Shown here piece after piece: positions 1 to 12,089 of a stretch of 64,000 bases of DNA. The DNA is from Conidiobolus incongruus B7586 (taxonomy: Eukaryota > Entomophthoromycota > Entomophthoromycetes > Entomophthorales > Conidiobolaceae). The number at the start of each line of letters is the position of its first letter. Position 1 is the first letter of the stretch. Below the pieces are notes generated by a model, which was given only the letters and a program-made list of their open reading frames with translations, had not been told where the DNA came from and searched no databases. The stretch spans positions 1-64,000 of the forward strand of contig JNEM01011122.1 of NCBI GenBank assembly GCA_000697335.1. The letters are read 5' to 3'. Both the position numbers and the translations under genes were made by a program.

Positions 1-894
1 TAATAGAAAAAAAATATATTAAAAAATACCTTTTTATTTCAGTTAAAGAATTATCTAAATACTTTAATATTAATTTTATAAGTATTTTATATATAAGTTA
101 AAACTTAAATTAATAAATAAAAATATAAAATAAATACCTTATAATTTAACTAAAACTTAAAAAAAGTTAAAATAGCTATTATTAAAGAGAACCTATTAAA
201 ATAATACTAGAAACTAAAGCTTTTATAATAAATAGTTATAATTGATAAATATTAAATCCATTTGTTTAATTCTTTATCAAAATATAAATTAAAATGTTAT
301 ATTAAGCTAAATTAATCCTTTTTATAAGTCCTTTTAAATAAATATTTTGTTAATAAACAAATATTAATTATTGTAATAAATTATGATAGTATATGATATT
401 TTTATTGAATTTTTAAAGGAAAATTAATTATTATTAAGTTTTATATTGCTTTTTTAAATAAAACTATTTCTAATTAGTATTTTTAATAAAATTTTAAAAA
501 CCTATTATTTTATATAATAATTGTAAAATATATAAATTTAAAGCTATAAAAATTTTCTAATTAAAAACAATTAAAAAAAACTACCATATCTAGTATATTC
601 TTCAGATTATAATCTATGTAATTATAATTGCTTAAAGCAATTAAAAAACTAGCTTACAAAAAAGAAAATTTTTACAGGAAAATTTAACTGGTTTATAAAA
701 TATTAAATTTCAGTCTTTAATAAAAAAAACTATTTTTTAAGTGTTAAAAGTTTATTAAAAGTATAGCCAAAAGTTATTAATAATAAAAGAAACTATTAAA
801 TTTATATTATATATTTATTTCTATATATTATATATCAAAATACTTTTTTATTTTAAATCAAAAAAAATTCCCATTATTTAAAATACAAAGTAAT
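1..894 (+). mobile_element. mariner (DD34D) transposon relic, copy A, cut by the window edge
   Basis: The 3' three quarters of a Tc1/mariner-type element. It begins inside the part encoding the N-terminal helix-turn-helix of the transposase, seen better in copy C. It passes through the decayed DDE region (about 520-660: a block matching HDN, then LPHLVYS-DYN) and ends in the terminal repeat at about 855-894, whose reverse strand reads TATTACTTTG, then AATGGGAATTTTTT. The frame is full of TAA/TAG stops and C and G are almost absent, so it cannot encode transposase. Family assignment rests on alignment by eye with copies B-F. The end is accurate to about 10 bp. Confidence 0.75.
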
Positions 895-1032
895 AATAAT
901 AATTGTTTATAGAGGTTTTTTGAAATCTATTATTATCTCAAAATAAATTACAAAATAAAATAAAAACACTTAAACTTGATTTTATTAGAATATAAAAAAA
1001 TTAATATTTTTATATGAATTATTATTATATAT

Positions 1033-2019
1033 TTATTTAATATATAAATTTTTCATTTTAACTTGGATTTTTAATAATAAAAATTTAAATTCTTGATAAG
1101 TTTCATAATGTAAAAATAATATCATCAAAGGATTAGTTAGTGGAGTGAAATTACATAATAATATTCCCCAAGTTTCTATTGTCTTGAAATTGTCAATGGG
1201 TGTAAAGAACTGTATTAATTCAACTAACGTACTTGGTATTACTTCCAGTGCAAAGATAATTATCATTGATTGAACTTTGATTACTGATATCACTTTATAT
1301 TTCCATAACTTTGTCTTTGGTGAGGTTTGACTGATTTCACTCAAGTCATAATTTCCAGACTCGGCCTCAGAATTGATACTAGGTTGTATTGAAAAATCCT
1401 TGTCGTAGGTCAGATTGGTTAACTCGAACATGGTTAAAGCTGTATAATAAAACAATGATATGTTCAAATAACAATATGTGAGAATAAATAAGTATACAAA
1501 TATTTGGATGATTAACCACAATCCTATATACGAAGAAATAGAACGTGTGGAAAAATTGTAACTACAGTAGACATCACCATGATTTTCATTAGGATTAATT
1601 TGAATGGACAAATAAATAGTGAGACTACTCGATATTGTAGAGCAAGTTACTAAAAAAAGCATTGTGTTACTTTTACTCATCAAATACTTTTTACAAATGG
1701 CCATGTATCTTATAATACCCAAAGTGGTCAAACTATTGAAGCCAATCATCGCTAAAGTATAATACACTCCAAAATTAATTTTACAATAAATTGAATTCGA
1801 GTTAATTTCAGCATTGGTTGACCAATTTATAAAAATATGAATAGAATTATATACACTGAACAGTATATCAACAATGCACAATATGAAAGAAACTAAAATA
1901 TCGACCTCTTTGATTTTAAATCGGAATACTGCTATGTATAGAACTATCCCGTTTAATACAATCGCTAATAGGTGTTTCAACAACTCTAATACATATATAA
2001 TATAATTTAAATTTAACAT
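1033..2019 (-). CDS. rhodopsin-like (family A) seven-transmembrane receptor, paralog 1
   Basis: Intronless, 328 residues from the ATG at 2019; a longer frame to 2028 would need a TTG start. Seven hydrophobic segments lie at about 12-34, 40-62, 82-106, 117-139, 161-187, 245-268 and 282-303. Class A landmarks are present: N23 in TM1 and D51 in TM2 (28 apart, as in rhodopsin), C79 at the top of TM3 and R104 at its base (25 apart, as in rhodopsin), C152 in loop 2 as a disulfide partner, P262 in TM6, and N296-P297 in TM7. The DRY aspartate is replaced (GIIRYMAIC) and the NPxxY tyrosine is not kept (NPLMILFLH). Loop 3 is about 50 residues, polar and acidic. A likely plasma-membrane sensor acting through a G protein; the ligand is unknown. 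Its closest relative in the window is the gene at 7698-8678. Confidence 0.85.
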   Translation of the reverse strand: MLNLNYIIYVLELLKHLLAIVLNGIVLYIAVFRFKIKEVDILVSFILCIVDILFSVYNSIHIFINWSTNAEINSNSIYCKINFGVYYTLAMIGFNSLTTLGIIRYMAICKKYLMSKSNTMLFLVTCSTISSSLTIYLSIQINPNENHGDVYCSYNFSTRSISSYIGLWLIIQIFVYLFILTYCYLNISLFYYTALTMFELTNLTYDKDFSIQPSINSEAESGNYDLSEISQTSPKTKLWKYKVISVIKVQSMIIIFALEVIPSTLVELIQFFTPIDNFKTIETWGILLCNFTPLTNPLMILFLHYETYQEFKFLLLKIQVKMKNLYIK

Positions 2020-2070
2020 GGAATACAATATATCAATAATGGAATTTACCCAAGATACTGTTATATAATG

Positions 2071-2087
2071 AGCTTTTATTTAAATTT
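2071..2087 (-). promoter_or_regulatory. TATA-like core promoter box of receptor 1
   Basis: The minus strand reads AAATTTAAATAAAAGCT, 52 bp or more before the ATG at 2019. The same 17 bases occur at the same distance before receptor 2, and similarity continues upstream for about 40 bp. Function is inferred from position and conservation. Confidence 0.55.
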
Positions 2088-2099
2088 GTGTTACACAAA

Positions 2100-2557
2100 A
2101 TATTAAAGGAGGAGGTTGAATGTTTGATTCTAATTTAATATTTTTAAAATTTCAAATTTTTAAACATTTTTTATTCATTTGATAATATATTCAGTGAAAG
2201 TGATTTAAAGAATAGTCTAATATCTATTCAAATTCTCTTTTTCTGAACTAAATGATATTATTTCACGGTATAATACGATTAAAAATATATTTAATGAAAA
2301 AATATTTATAAATTACAATTAGAATTCGTCCAAGGTCGTTTAATTTAAAATACATTTTCAAATTACTTGAAAAAACTTGGCAAAGAATTAAAACATAGGC
2401 TTCAAAAGAATATTAAAAGGCACATACATTAATGGATATATGTTTAGCTGATCCTTTATAGTTTTCATTTCAATAACATTTTGTTCAAATTTACTTTTTA
2501 GTTCGATTTTCAAACAACAATTTTGTTATATTTATTATGCAAATTAAATTACTAAAC
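2100..2557. other. AT-rich intergenic stretch
   Basis: Upstream region of receptor 1 up to the left end of mariner copy B. Apart from the conserved promoter-proximal block I see no gene, RNA or clear repeat. Confidence 0.5.
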
Positions 2558-3766
2558 TTACTAATTGAATAATTAAGAAATGACAGATTTTTTAATATCT
2601 GAATTTTCAAACTTCTTGTTAGTTTGAAAAAATGAATTAAATACAGACTAAAAAAGATAATTTATATTTCTATACTATATACATCTTTATTTGTAATAAT
2701 TTTTACATTTAAATAATCTATTTAAAGCATTATCATTAAACTTAATAATATTTAAACAAAAAGATAATCATCGATTTATTTATTTTAATATTATTATAGT
2801 TCAACTACAAACCCTCTAAAATTATTTAAGATTAGCAAAAAACCTATATATTATACCTAAAGCTACCATTTATTACTATGTTAGTCATTTTAAAACTAAA
2901 AAGTATATTATTCAAATATGATTAAAATATAAGAGATTAATTTGTGTTAATATTTTTTTAGCTAAAAAGTTATTAAAGTTAATGAATAATAATTAAACAA
3001 GTATATTATATATGTATTAAAGTTTAAACTTAATTAATGAAATCATAAAATATAAAATTTTTTAAATTAACAATATCTTGAAAAATATATTAAATAAAAT
3101 TAATTAAAATATAATTAAAAACCAAATTACTATATTAAGTTATTATAATTATTATTTATTAGATTTTTGTATCTAATCCTTTATTTAATAATAATACAAA
3201 GTTTTAGGTTAATATTTTTTATAAATTCTAAAAAATATTATTTTATTTATAAATAATTATCAACTATTATATTAATAATAAAATAAAATTTTTTATTTAT
3301 TTTTTAAAGATATATTAATGAATCATATTCTATATTTGATTAAATATAACTATTTTTTATAATTTTTTTTATTATTAAAATAATTATTTTTTATATATTA
3401 ACTATAAAATACATAAATTTATATTTATAAAAAATTTTATATAAAAGGAATTAAAAAACCACCATGTTTAGTATATTCATTGATCAATACCCATATGATT
3501 ATAATTGCTTTAGGTAATTAAAAAGTATATTTACAAGAAAGTAAATTCTTATTAATAAATTTAATTAGTTTTTAAAATATTAAATTTCAGTTTTTAATAA
3601 AAAAACTGTTTTTTAGACGTTAAAAATATTTCAAAAGTATTACCAACAGTTATTAATAAAAAAGGTATTAATATTATATTTTCTAAATATTTTTATATAA
3701 TATATATAAAAAATAATATTTAATTTTGATTTTAATACTTTGCCATTATTTAATTTATATAATAGT
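2558..3766 (+). mobile_element. mariner (DD34D) transposon relic, copy B
   Basis: Near full-length relic of about 1.2 kb. The left end carries AAGAAATGAC...TTTTTTAAT, like the other copies, and the right end reads TTTGCCATTATTTAAT. The block at 3455-3540 matches the transposase stretch around the third catalytic aspartate, but in shifted frames. Stops and frameshifts run throughout and the sequence is nearly free of C. Ends are accurate to about 10 bp. Confidence 0.7.
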
Positions 3767-5177
3767 ATTTGCTTATATTAGTTTTAATTTTTATAATTAC
3801 TTGAAATAATGCTCCAACTATTAAAATTTTTGTTATTAACGCTAATGATTAGTATATATAATGTAATCTAATCTGATATCAAATTATTTGAAAAAATAGC
3901 TATATAATATTATTGTGAAATAAAATTATAAAATGAATATTAATTATATTATATTTGAATGTCATCAGTCTTTATTAACCTAAAAATCAACATATCCTAC
4001 ATTTAAATAATTTCTTTCAAAATATATTATAAATATACTACTTGTCCACATAGCTACCATAATTAATTCATAAATCGTGGACAAACATAGAGTTTATAAT
4101 TCATTGCAAATATTGTGTAAATAATCAGTAATGTTAATTTTATTATTTTGATCAACCTTAAATTAATATTTTTGAATCCTCACTATTGCAATCTTACTTG
4201 AGTCTCTTATTATTGAAATTTAATATTTAATTTTTCTATATTTGTGTTGATCTTATTAACTTTAAGTCTAGTTTGTAATTATTATTTAGTTAAACATCAC
4301 TTACCTATTCATATTTATTTTTCAATGGTAAAAATGTAATTAATAAAACATTGGGATATAATATTGTTTCAGATTTTTTATATTATTTTAATATTATCAA
4401 CATCAATATATTCAAACAATAATTATAAAATTAAATTTTTCAATAGGTTTGATATAGCTTCATTAATATAACTATATATAAAAATATATAAATTGATAAT
4501 ATTGATAATATTGATTATATTATAGAGTTTTAGAATTGCACACCTCTCACTCACACCCACTTTAAACTCTCTTATATTGTAATTTTTATAAAAAACATAC
4601 TATTTTTATATTTGGAAATATAATAAATATGTTTATTGATGAGTTATTAATTTAAAGGATGGGTATATATTTTGATATCCGTACCGCGGATATTACCTTA
4701 TTAAAGTACAATTCAACCAATTACAAAAAGATTTTAGCAAATATTAACACTATCTTAATTTTTAATTTTATTTTTAAGAATGAAATCATATATATAATAT
4801 AATAATAATAATAATAATTGATTCTATATATTTTCTTAATAAATTTAATTAAGTTTAATTGCCAATAGTCTATATAATAAGTTTTTCAATCTATCCTAGA
4901 TAAATATATATTTTAAATTTTACTATTGGTGATATTTAATATATACTAATTGGTAATATATTAAAAAATTACTGAGAAGAATATTGATCAAATTAGGAAT
5001 TGAAAATTTTTATTATTAAAATCAAAAAATATATTATATTGATATTGATATTGATATAGTTTGATATATAATATATTTACTATCATGTATAATTCCCAAT
5101 ATATAATTATATAATATAAAACCAAGTTAATTATCTTTGTTGAAAAATAATAAATATAACTCTTTAATATATATATA
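3767..5177. other. AT-rich intergenic stretch with a short palindrome
   Basis: No open frame worth reporting. It holds a CT-rich patch near 4540-4570 and a 7-bp-arm inverted repeat at 4675-4693 (ATATCCG, 5-base loop, CGGATAT), conspicuous for its CpG content in this background. Confidence 0.5.
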
Positions 5178-6339
5178 TATTACTTTATATTTTTAATAAT
5201 AGGAATTTTTTGTAATTAAAAATAAATACACATTTTAATATATAATATAAATTTAATAGTTTCTTTTATTATTAATAACTTTTTGTTATATTTTTAGTAA
5301 AGATTTAACACTTAAAAAACAATTTTTTTTATTAAAAACTAAAATTTGATGTTTTACAAACCAATTAAATTTTTCTATAGAAATTTTCTTTCTTGTAAGC
5401 TGGTTTTTTAATTGCTTAAAGCAATTATAATCACATAGGTTATAATCTAAAGAATATACTAGATGTGGTAGTTTTTTCTAGTTATTTTTAATTAGAAAGT
5501 TTTTTATAGTTTTAGATTTATGAATTTTATAATTATCATGTAAAATAATAAGTCTTCTTAAATTATATTAAGAACATTAATTAAAAATATTTTTATTTAA
5601 AAAAGTAATATAAAATTAATTATTATTTGATTTTCCTTTAAGAACTAAATAAAAGTAGCATATACTATTATAATCTATTATCATAATTAACATTTACTTA
5701 TTAATTTAAAATATTTATTTAAAGGGATTTGTAGAGGGGGTTAATTTAACTTAATTTAGCATTTTGATTTGTGTTTTAGTAAAGGATTATATATAAAGAT
5801 TTAAGATTCATTAATTATAATTATTTGCTGTAAAATTTTAAGCTTCTAGTAATATTTTAATAAGTTTTATTTAACAATAGCTACTCTAGCTTTTTTCTAA
5901 ACTCTAGTTAAATTATAAGGTACCTATTTTACATTTTTATTTATTAATTTGAGTTTAAACTTTAATATATATAAAATACTTATAAAACTAATATTAAAGT
6001 GCTTAGATAATTCTTTAACTGAAATAAAAAGGTACTTTTCAATATATTTTTTCACTCTATTAACAATTAAAAAAGTAACAGTTAAAATTAGTTTTTTAGA
6101 TTTTAACAAGTTTTAAATAGTTTCTCTTTTAGCTTTAAAGTAATTTACCTAGTGATAAATTGTTGATTTAAATAATACTTCATTACCAAAAGCTGCTTGT
6201 AAATTTTAAATAGTTTTAAAGGGTTTATGGTTAAGTTTTACTGATACTAAAATAAAAAACTTTTGATGATTACTATTTGGTTTAAGCATAATTAAATTAA
6301 ACAGCTAATTTTAAAAAGTTAATTTTTTAATCAAAAAAT

Positions 6340-6381
<42 letters not shown>

Positions 6382-6489
6382 TATATAATTTCCTATTAAC
6401 TTTGTATATATTTACTTATTTCAAACTAATAATATGTTTGAAAAATCAGAAATTAAAAAATTTCCCATTTCTTCAAATTCAAGGTAATA
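5178..6489 (-). mobile_element. mariner (DD34D) transposon relic, copy C, best preserved
   Basis: About 1.3 kb with recognisable imperfect terminal inverted repeats. The minus-strand left end reads TATTACCTTGAATTTGAAG then AAATGGGAAATTTTTT; the plus-strand start at 5178 reads TATTACTTTATATTT. A surviving 61-codon frame (6109-5924, minus) encodes the N-terminal DNA-binding helix-turn-helix (core VKELSKHFNIS). Downstream, in a frame interrupted by stops, HDNY is followed by LCDYNCF with exactly 34 residues between the two aspartates, the mariner DD34D spacing. A (TA)16 tract lies at 6343-6374 inside the element. It cannot make a full transposase. Confidence 0.85.
6343..6374. repeat. (TA)n microsatellite inside mariner copy C
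   Basis: About 16 uninterrupted TA units, roughly 110 bp from the outer end of the element. Copy D has a similar tract at the equivalent place. Confidence 0.9.
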
Positions 6490-7697
6490 CTTATATTTTT
6501 TTTGAATACTGATATATTGAAATTAAATGAATCACAATTTATAATGAGCTTATCTAATATACTCAATAATTTTATGTTTCTCAACTTTTTAACTCTTGGA
6601 ATTATATAATTTTAATTAAATCAATAGATCATTAGAATATTCTTGATATAAGTCTTAAAATATTAAAATAACAAAAAATATCCAATTATGAATATAAATT
6701 TAATTAAATTATTCAAATTATTATATATGACTCATTTAGAATGTAGCTTTGGATATCTAAAATAGACAAAAGATTGTTAACACCAATATTTAAAATTAAA
6801 ATATAAAACAATTAAAATTGTTCCAAATTATATTATTTTTGTAGGCCCTATATATATCCAAGTTATATAATTGATAAAAACTTAAATGATTTTGAAACTA
6901 ATTTTGTTTTGAGATCACTGATACAAAAAATGTTAGGAATATTTCACGAATTATATATCGTTTTATTATATATACAGATTATTACGTGTTGAACTTTAAA
7001 TATTATATGAAAATTGATGTAAATATAAATAATTAACAATATCTATAAATACTAAACATTATACCATGCTTTAGTTATTGCATTTGAATTTTACAATATC
7101 AAGACGTTTATTCATTGATTCAAATATATTTTAATCACTATGTTATATAATCAAGGAAATAAATATAATATTCTTTTAAATTTCTGTTATTAAGCATTAA
7201 CTCTCTTAATACTAAAAATAATATATAAATTCAAGTGTACAAGGGATAAATATAAGTTTACAAAATTTATATTGTTATTAATGAGTTTTTAAAAGATCTA
7301 TTTTATTTTATGAGTAGTAATATAATTAATTGTTGAATAATTCATTAATAAAATAATTAGATTTTACAATATTTTAGGAAAAGAAATTAAGTAAAATTGA
7401 AGTATAATATCTTTTTTGTTATATAATATCATCAATATATTTGATCTTGATATATTCATAAGTGTTAAACAGTAATAGGAACTCTACGATTAATGTTTAT
7501 AAAAAATATATAAATTATTAATATAAAATTCACTTCTATTATTACTTTATAATATATAATATATATAACATATTGAGTAAAATATAATGAACATGTTATA
7601 TTAGCAATAAGCTTTATTTGTGATAAATAAGTAAACTAATTTAAAATATTCAATTATAATATTTTTTATATGGTAAATGAATTAAATATTACTATAT
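6490..7697. other. AT-rich intergenic stretch
   Basis: Between mariner copy C and the 3' end of receptor 2. No coding frame, RNA gene or clear repeat was recognised. Confidence 0.5.
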
Positions 7698-8678
7698 TTA
7701 ATAAAATAAATTTTTCATTTTAATTTTAATTTTTAATAATAAAAATTTAAATTCTTGATTAGTTTCGTCATGTAAAAATAATATTAACAAAGGATTGGTT
7801 AATGGAATGAAGTTTGATAGGAATATCCCCCAAGTTTCTTTCATCTCAAAGTTATTCAATGGAGTAGAGAAATGAATAATATAAATTAACGTAATGGGAA
7901 ATATTTCTATCATGAAGATGAATATCATTAATTGGATTTTGAGTACTGATATCACTTTGTATTTTAACATTATAGGCTTAAATATTGTTCGACCAACATC
8001 ATCCAATTCATGATTTTCCGAAAGGTTGGCAGAGTTAATATTATTTTCTAATGAGATATTTTTGTCAGAAGCCTGATTCGTGAACTCCAAGTTCAATGAT
8101 TTATAATAGAACAATGATATGTGAAAATAACAATATATAAGAACAAATAAATATATCATTGATTGTGAAATTAGACATAATCCCAAATATAAAGAAACCG
8201 CGTGCGTACGAAAATTAAGTGTACAATATATGTAACCATGATTTTCGAGTGGATCAGTGTAAATTGATAAGTAGATCGTTAGAGTTATCGGAATTATAGC
8301 GCAAATTACCAATAATGTTATTGCATATCTTTTGCTCATTAGCTTTTTTTTGCAAATGGCCATATACCTAACAATGCCCAAAGTAATTAAACTATTAAAC
8401 CCTATCATTGCCAAAGTATAATATATCCCAAAATAAATTTTACAATACGTAACATTGGAATTAATTTTAGTATTTGTCGACCAATGTAAGAGGTTGTGGA
8501 TAGAATTATATATACTAAAGAGTATATCAACAACACATAATATGAAAGAAACTAATATATCAACCTGTTTGATTCTAAATCGATATACTGAAATATACAA
8601 CACCACACCATTCAGTATTATTGCTATAGTATATTTCATTAGCTCTAAAATATAGAATAAATAGTTTAAATTGTTCAT
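7698..8678 (-). CDS. rhodopsin-like (family A) seven-transmembrane receptor, paralog 2
   Basis: Intronless, 326 residues from the ATG at 8678. It aligns end to end with receptor 1, nearly without gaps through TM3. The same class A landmarks are at the same positions: N23, D51, C79, R104 (GIVRYMAIC), the loop-2 cysteine after ENHGYIYC, a TM6 proline after MIEIF, and NPLLILFLHDETNQE in TM7/helix 8. It shares the altered DRY and NPxxY motifs. The divergent part is intracellular loop 3 (about 195-240), where G-protein selectivity normally lies, which suggests different coupling or relaxed constraint there. The shared promoter box and 5.7-kb separation point to a local duplication. Ligand and partner are unknown. 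Confidence 0.85.
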   Translation of the reverse strand: MNNLNYLFYILELMKYTIAIILNGVVLYISVYRFRIKQVDILVSFILCVVDILFSIYNSIHNLLHWSTNTKINSNVTYCKIYFGIYYTLAMIGFNSLITLGIVRYMAICKKKLMSKRYAITLLVICAIIPITLTIYLSIYTDPLENHGYIYCTLNFRTHAVSLYLGLCLISQSMIYLFVLIYCYFHISLFYYKSLNLEFTNQASDKNISLENNINSANLSENHELDDVGRTIFKPIMLKYKVISVLKIQLMIFIFMIEIFPITLIYIIHFSTPLNNFEMKETWGIFLSNFIPLTNPLLILFLHDETNQEFKFLLLKIKIKMKNLFY

Positions 8679-8731
8679 TGTCCCAATTTTTTCAAAAAAG
8701 GGATATTCATCATTTAATCTTGTACTCTAAT

Positions 8732-8748
8732 AGCTTTTATTTAAATTT
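8732..8748 (-). promoter_or_regulatory. TATA-like core promoter box of receptor 2
   Basis: AAATTTAAATAAAAGCT on the minus strand, 54 bp or more before the ATG at 8678; identical in sequence and nearly identical in spacing to the box of receptor 1. Confidence 0.55.
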
Positions 8749-8759
8749 AGGTTGTACAG

Positions 8760-10714
8760 AATTTTTCAGATAGAGGATGACTGTTTAATATTAATTAAAT
8801 TTACTATTATCCTAAAAAACTCTCAATAATTAATATAATTGCTGTTTATTGACAGACCTATTTTGTCAAAATTATTGGAGAGTTATTCTATTAAAGATAC
8901 ATTATCCAATCGATTCAAGCAAATCAAAATAAATTAAAAATACAAAAATCATGTAAAATTTAATTTTTTTTTAATTAATGCAATTGAAAATGCATAAATT
9001 TTAATCATAATTTATATAAAACCATAGAATTTTTAATATAAGTAATGAATAGAAATAAACATGCAAAGGAAATTAAATTTTAGGCTTTATACTGATTAAA
9101 TGATATTTATATTTATTGATATACATTCATCTAATCCTTTTAGTCCTGTTTTGAGATATATTTTGTTTTAACTCATTGGTTTAATTTTTAAAGCCACGAT
9201 TTAATTTCATTTGTTTTGTGAACCAAATAACCCAGCTTACTATTTTATTACTTGAATCGGTTTCCTTTTTCAAAATGAATATAAAAATCTAATATTCAAA
9301 ATTTTTATCAGGAGTTAGCAAGAGAGATTGTATGTTGAATTTTAACTTTGAATTATCAACAGTGTTACATGATTATATAATAAAATATAATAAAACAGTC
9401 ATTGTAAATACTAAAATCGCTATAAATCTATTCAAATCTAATGTCATCAAACATTTTTAAAATGAAAATCAAGAACCACATTACTTAAATTTTAGTTTGA
9501 ATAATACACATTGATCAATTCATTTAATAAATTTTAGGATAACCATAGAATTGATGGTTTCTTGCAAGCGTTTGAAAGATGCTAAGTTGTGTAAACTAAA
9601 TATTGGGATTATGAACTATATATCACCATTTGTTAGAGTACTTACTACCTCAATATCACGGATGTCTGTTATCTTTATCATTTAACATTTGACATTAAAT
9701 TTAGGTACAATTTAATTCAATTCAACAAATTAAATTTGTAATTGCTGACAAATAATGTCAATTTAAAGCTAAATATTGATTTGTAAATAAAATATATTAG
9801 AAAATTTCTACATCATAAAATTATTTTAAAAATTAGATAGAATTATTAGAACATTAAAGATATAAGTATATTCAAGTTGGGGTTGCAACATTAATCGAAT
9901 TAATATACATAATATTTATAATTTTAGTTTTATAATAATATCGTTGATTAATGAATACTTCAAACATCAAAAATTTCACTAATGCCTATTACACTAATTA
10001 ATAATGCAATTCATATATTGCACCCAAAGCTATTTCAAGCTAAACTTTTTCCTGTTATTTGTATAACAAATGATCATATTTGCAAATTTGGAAATTTATT
10101 TGTCTATAATTAGATAATTAAATTTACGGCTAGTTACATATTGCTATACATCTATCTCGGATCTTCACCCATTTAAGTATATTCTACTAATGGAAATACA
10201 TCCTTAGCATATATTATCATTTTTATATTTTTTTCATTTTAAATTTCACCGATAAAACCGTAGCATATAATAGAGTTAATTTATTTATACATATTCAAAA
10301 TATGCTTAATAACAGTAAGGCAAATGATAAATTGATGATCTTTAATATTGATGAATTCTAAATTGAATAATGTATTTATAGTAAATATTGCTATTTCTTC
10401 CATATGGCATTTGATCAATTTTGATGATATATATGTATATTCAACCGAGATACAATAAATGATATCATTAGGGTTTAAAAATTGTAACATTTGATAAAAA
10501 GATATTAAATATGATATATAATTGGGTATTTATTCATATAATTATCAATTCGATAATCCTTAATTAGTAGTTGATATATTATTATCCACAAAAGCTTTTA
10601 TAGGACATAAAATTTTCTAAAAAGATATAAGCTTATATAGGTATCAAAATATGATAATATAAAATGTACTTTATAAAATTCATGTACTAAATATAGAATT
10701 AAGTAATTGTATAT
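8760..10714. other. AT-rich intergenic stretch
   Basis: About 2 kb with only short chance frames (for example 10490-10281, minus). No gene, RNA or repeat can be supported. Confidence 0.5.
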
Positions 10715-11062
10715 TGTCGCGGATCGGGAGGTCCGCTCGCCTTTCAATTTTAACCGTCCGTCAAGATTCCAGATGTAATCCACTCACAAATATCAGGAAC
10801 AACCCTTGCACAATGGAAAATTCCAGACTATAGCAGAAGCTGGAGCCTCAACACATTGGCCAAGGATCAACCACACTATAAAATAGTCACTAGACAGATA
10901 TTTGCTGGGGGATCACTTCGATCAGGGCCAAGCCCTAGATCTTGCTATTTTAATAAAACTCCTCTAAAGTATCTAGTTAGCCTTCTTTGGCCCGTTTCAT
11001 CGAGCTCACGTGATCTTTATCGCAAGACTACTTTCCAGAAGCCTTGCAATATACTATCCTAG
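10715..11062. other. GC-richer island of unknown origin
   Basis: About 350 bp with clearly higher GC and many CpGs (for example CGCGGATCGGGAGGTCCGC at the left edge), in sharp contrast to its flanks. On the plus strand one frame is open from just after a stop near 10758 to a stop at 11060-11062; its first ATG, at 10856, would give 68 residues. I do not recognise the product, and no tRNA or 5S-like fold is obvious. It could be a recent insert, a fragment of a higher-GC mobile element, or the remnant of a gene or structured RNA. The edges are a visual judgement. Confidence 0.45.
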
Positions 11063-11922
11063 ATATATATTTTTAAAATTGTGGTATCTGTATAATTTTT
11101 GTTATGAATTAATTTTAAATTTCCAAATCAGATTACATAATTTTGATGCCAAGTACTCAACCAAAGTATACTAATGCAAATTATTGATGAATTGATATAT
11201 CAACAATATGAATTTAATAACATTATAATTTATTAATTTGAGATAATAACAAATAAATAACTGATTATTCAATTTTAATGGTATTGTACGATTATTGAAT
11301 CTTGAACTATCATTTTAACCATAGCACAGATATATATCTGTAATCTTATCAATGTTTAATGTTTACCAGTTAGAAATATTAATATCGTTTCAAATTTTTT
11401 AAATCTCATTTTTATATTTAATTAATATAATTCATTTAATCATTAAAACACATATATAACTTATTCTTGAATCAATAATTAATACTAATCAATTCCAAAT
11501 CGTATATACCAGGAGTCAAAGCATTTCATTTTATAAAGGCAGTGACTCCTTCCAATTAATTGATCTAAGTGTTGATTTCAAAATTAATCATCCATCTCAA
11601 TGGGAATTAAAGCAATAGTATTTAATAGATTATAACATTCACTCAATCAACTATTAAATTAATTTGCTATCAACCATCTTTATTGAAAAAACTTTCTATA
11701 AAACACAACACTAAGCTTTGATAAAACAAAGACAAACGTAGATCCAAATATAATGTTTTATAAATTAAGTTATATTTAATATTAGTTAACCTAAATTTTA
11801 ATTTATTGATAAAAATATATAATTTAAATTAATTAAATATATCGAGTTACAATATATGTCTTTTGAATTAATTATTCATGGTACATACAGATTATTTGGT
11901 ATATTATTAATATTCTAATACC
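11063..11922. other. AT-rich intergenic stretch
   Basis: Between the GC-richer island and mariner copy D; nothing recognisable. Confidence 0.45.
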
Positions 11923-12042
11923 TATTATTTGTTTATAAAGAAAGAAATGGTAAATTTTTTAATTTCTGATTTTTCAAATATATTATTAATTTTGAAAAAT
12001 CAATTATATATAAAATATAAAAGAGAATTGATATTTTTCAAC

Positions 12043-12089
<47 letters not shown>

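Noticed and set aside
4675-4693. Palindrome ATATCCG-TACCG-CGGATAT as an operator or terminator
   Set aside because: No neighbouring gene and only one copy seen; kept only as a note in the intergenic entry.
8455-8655. 66-codon plus-strand frame inside receptor 2
   Set aside because: Antisense shadow of the receptor coding sequence with no independent signal.
10715-11062. tRNA-derived SINE
   Set aside because: No convincing A-box and B-box pair and no poly(A) or simple-repeat tail, so left as an unknown island.
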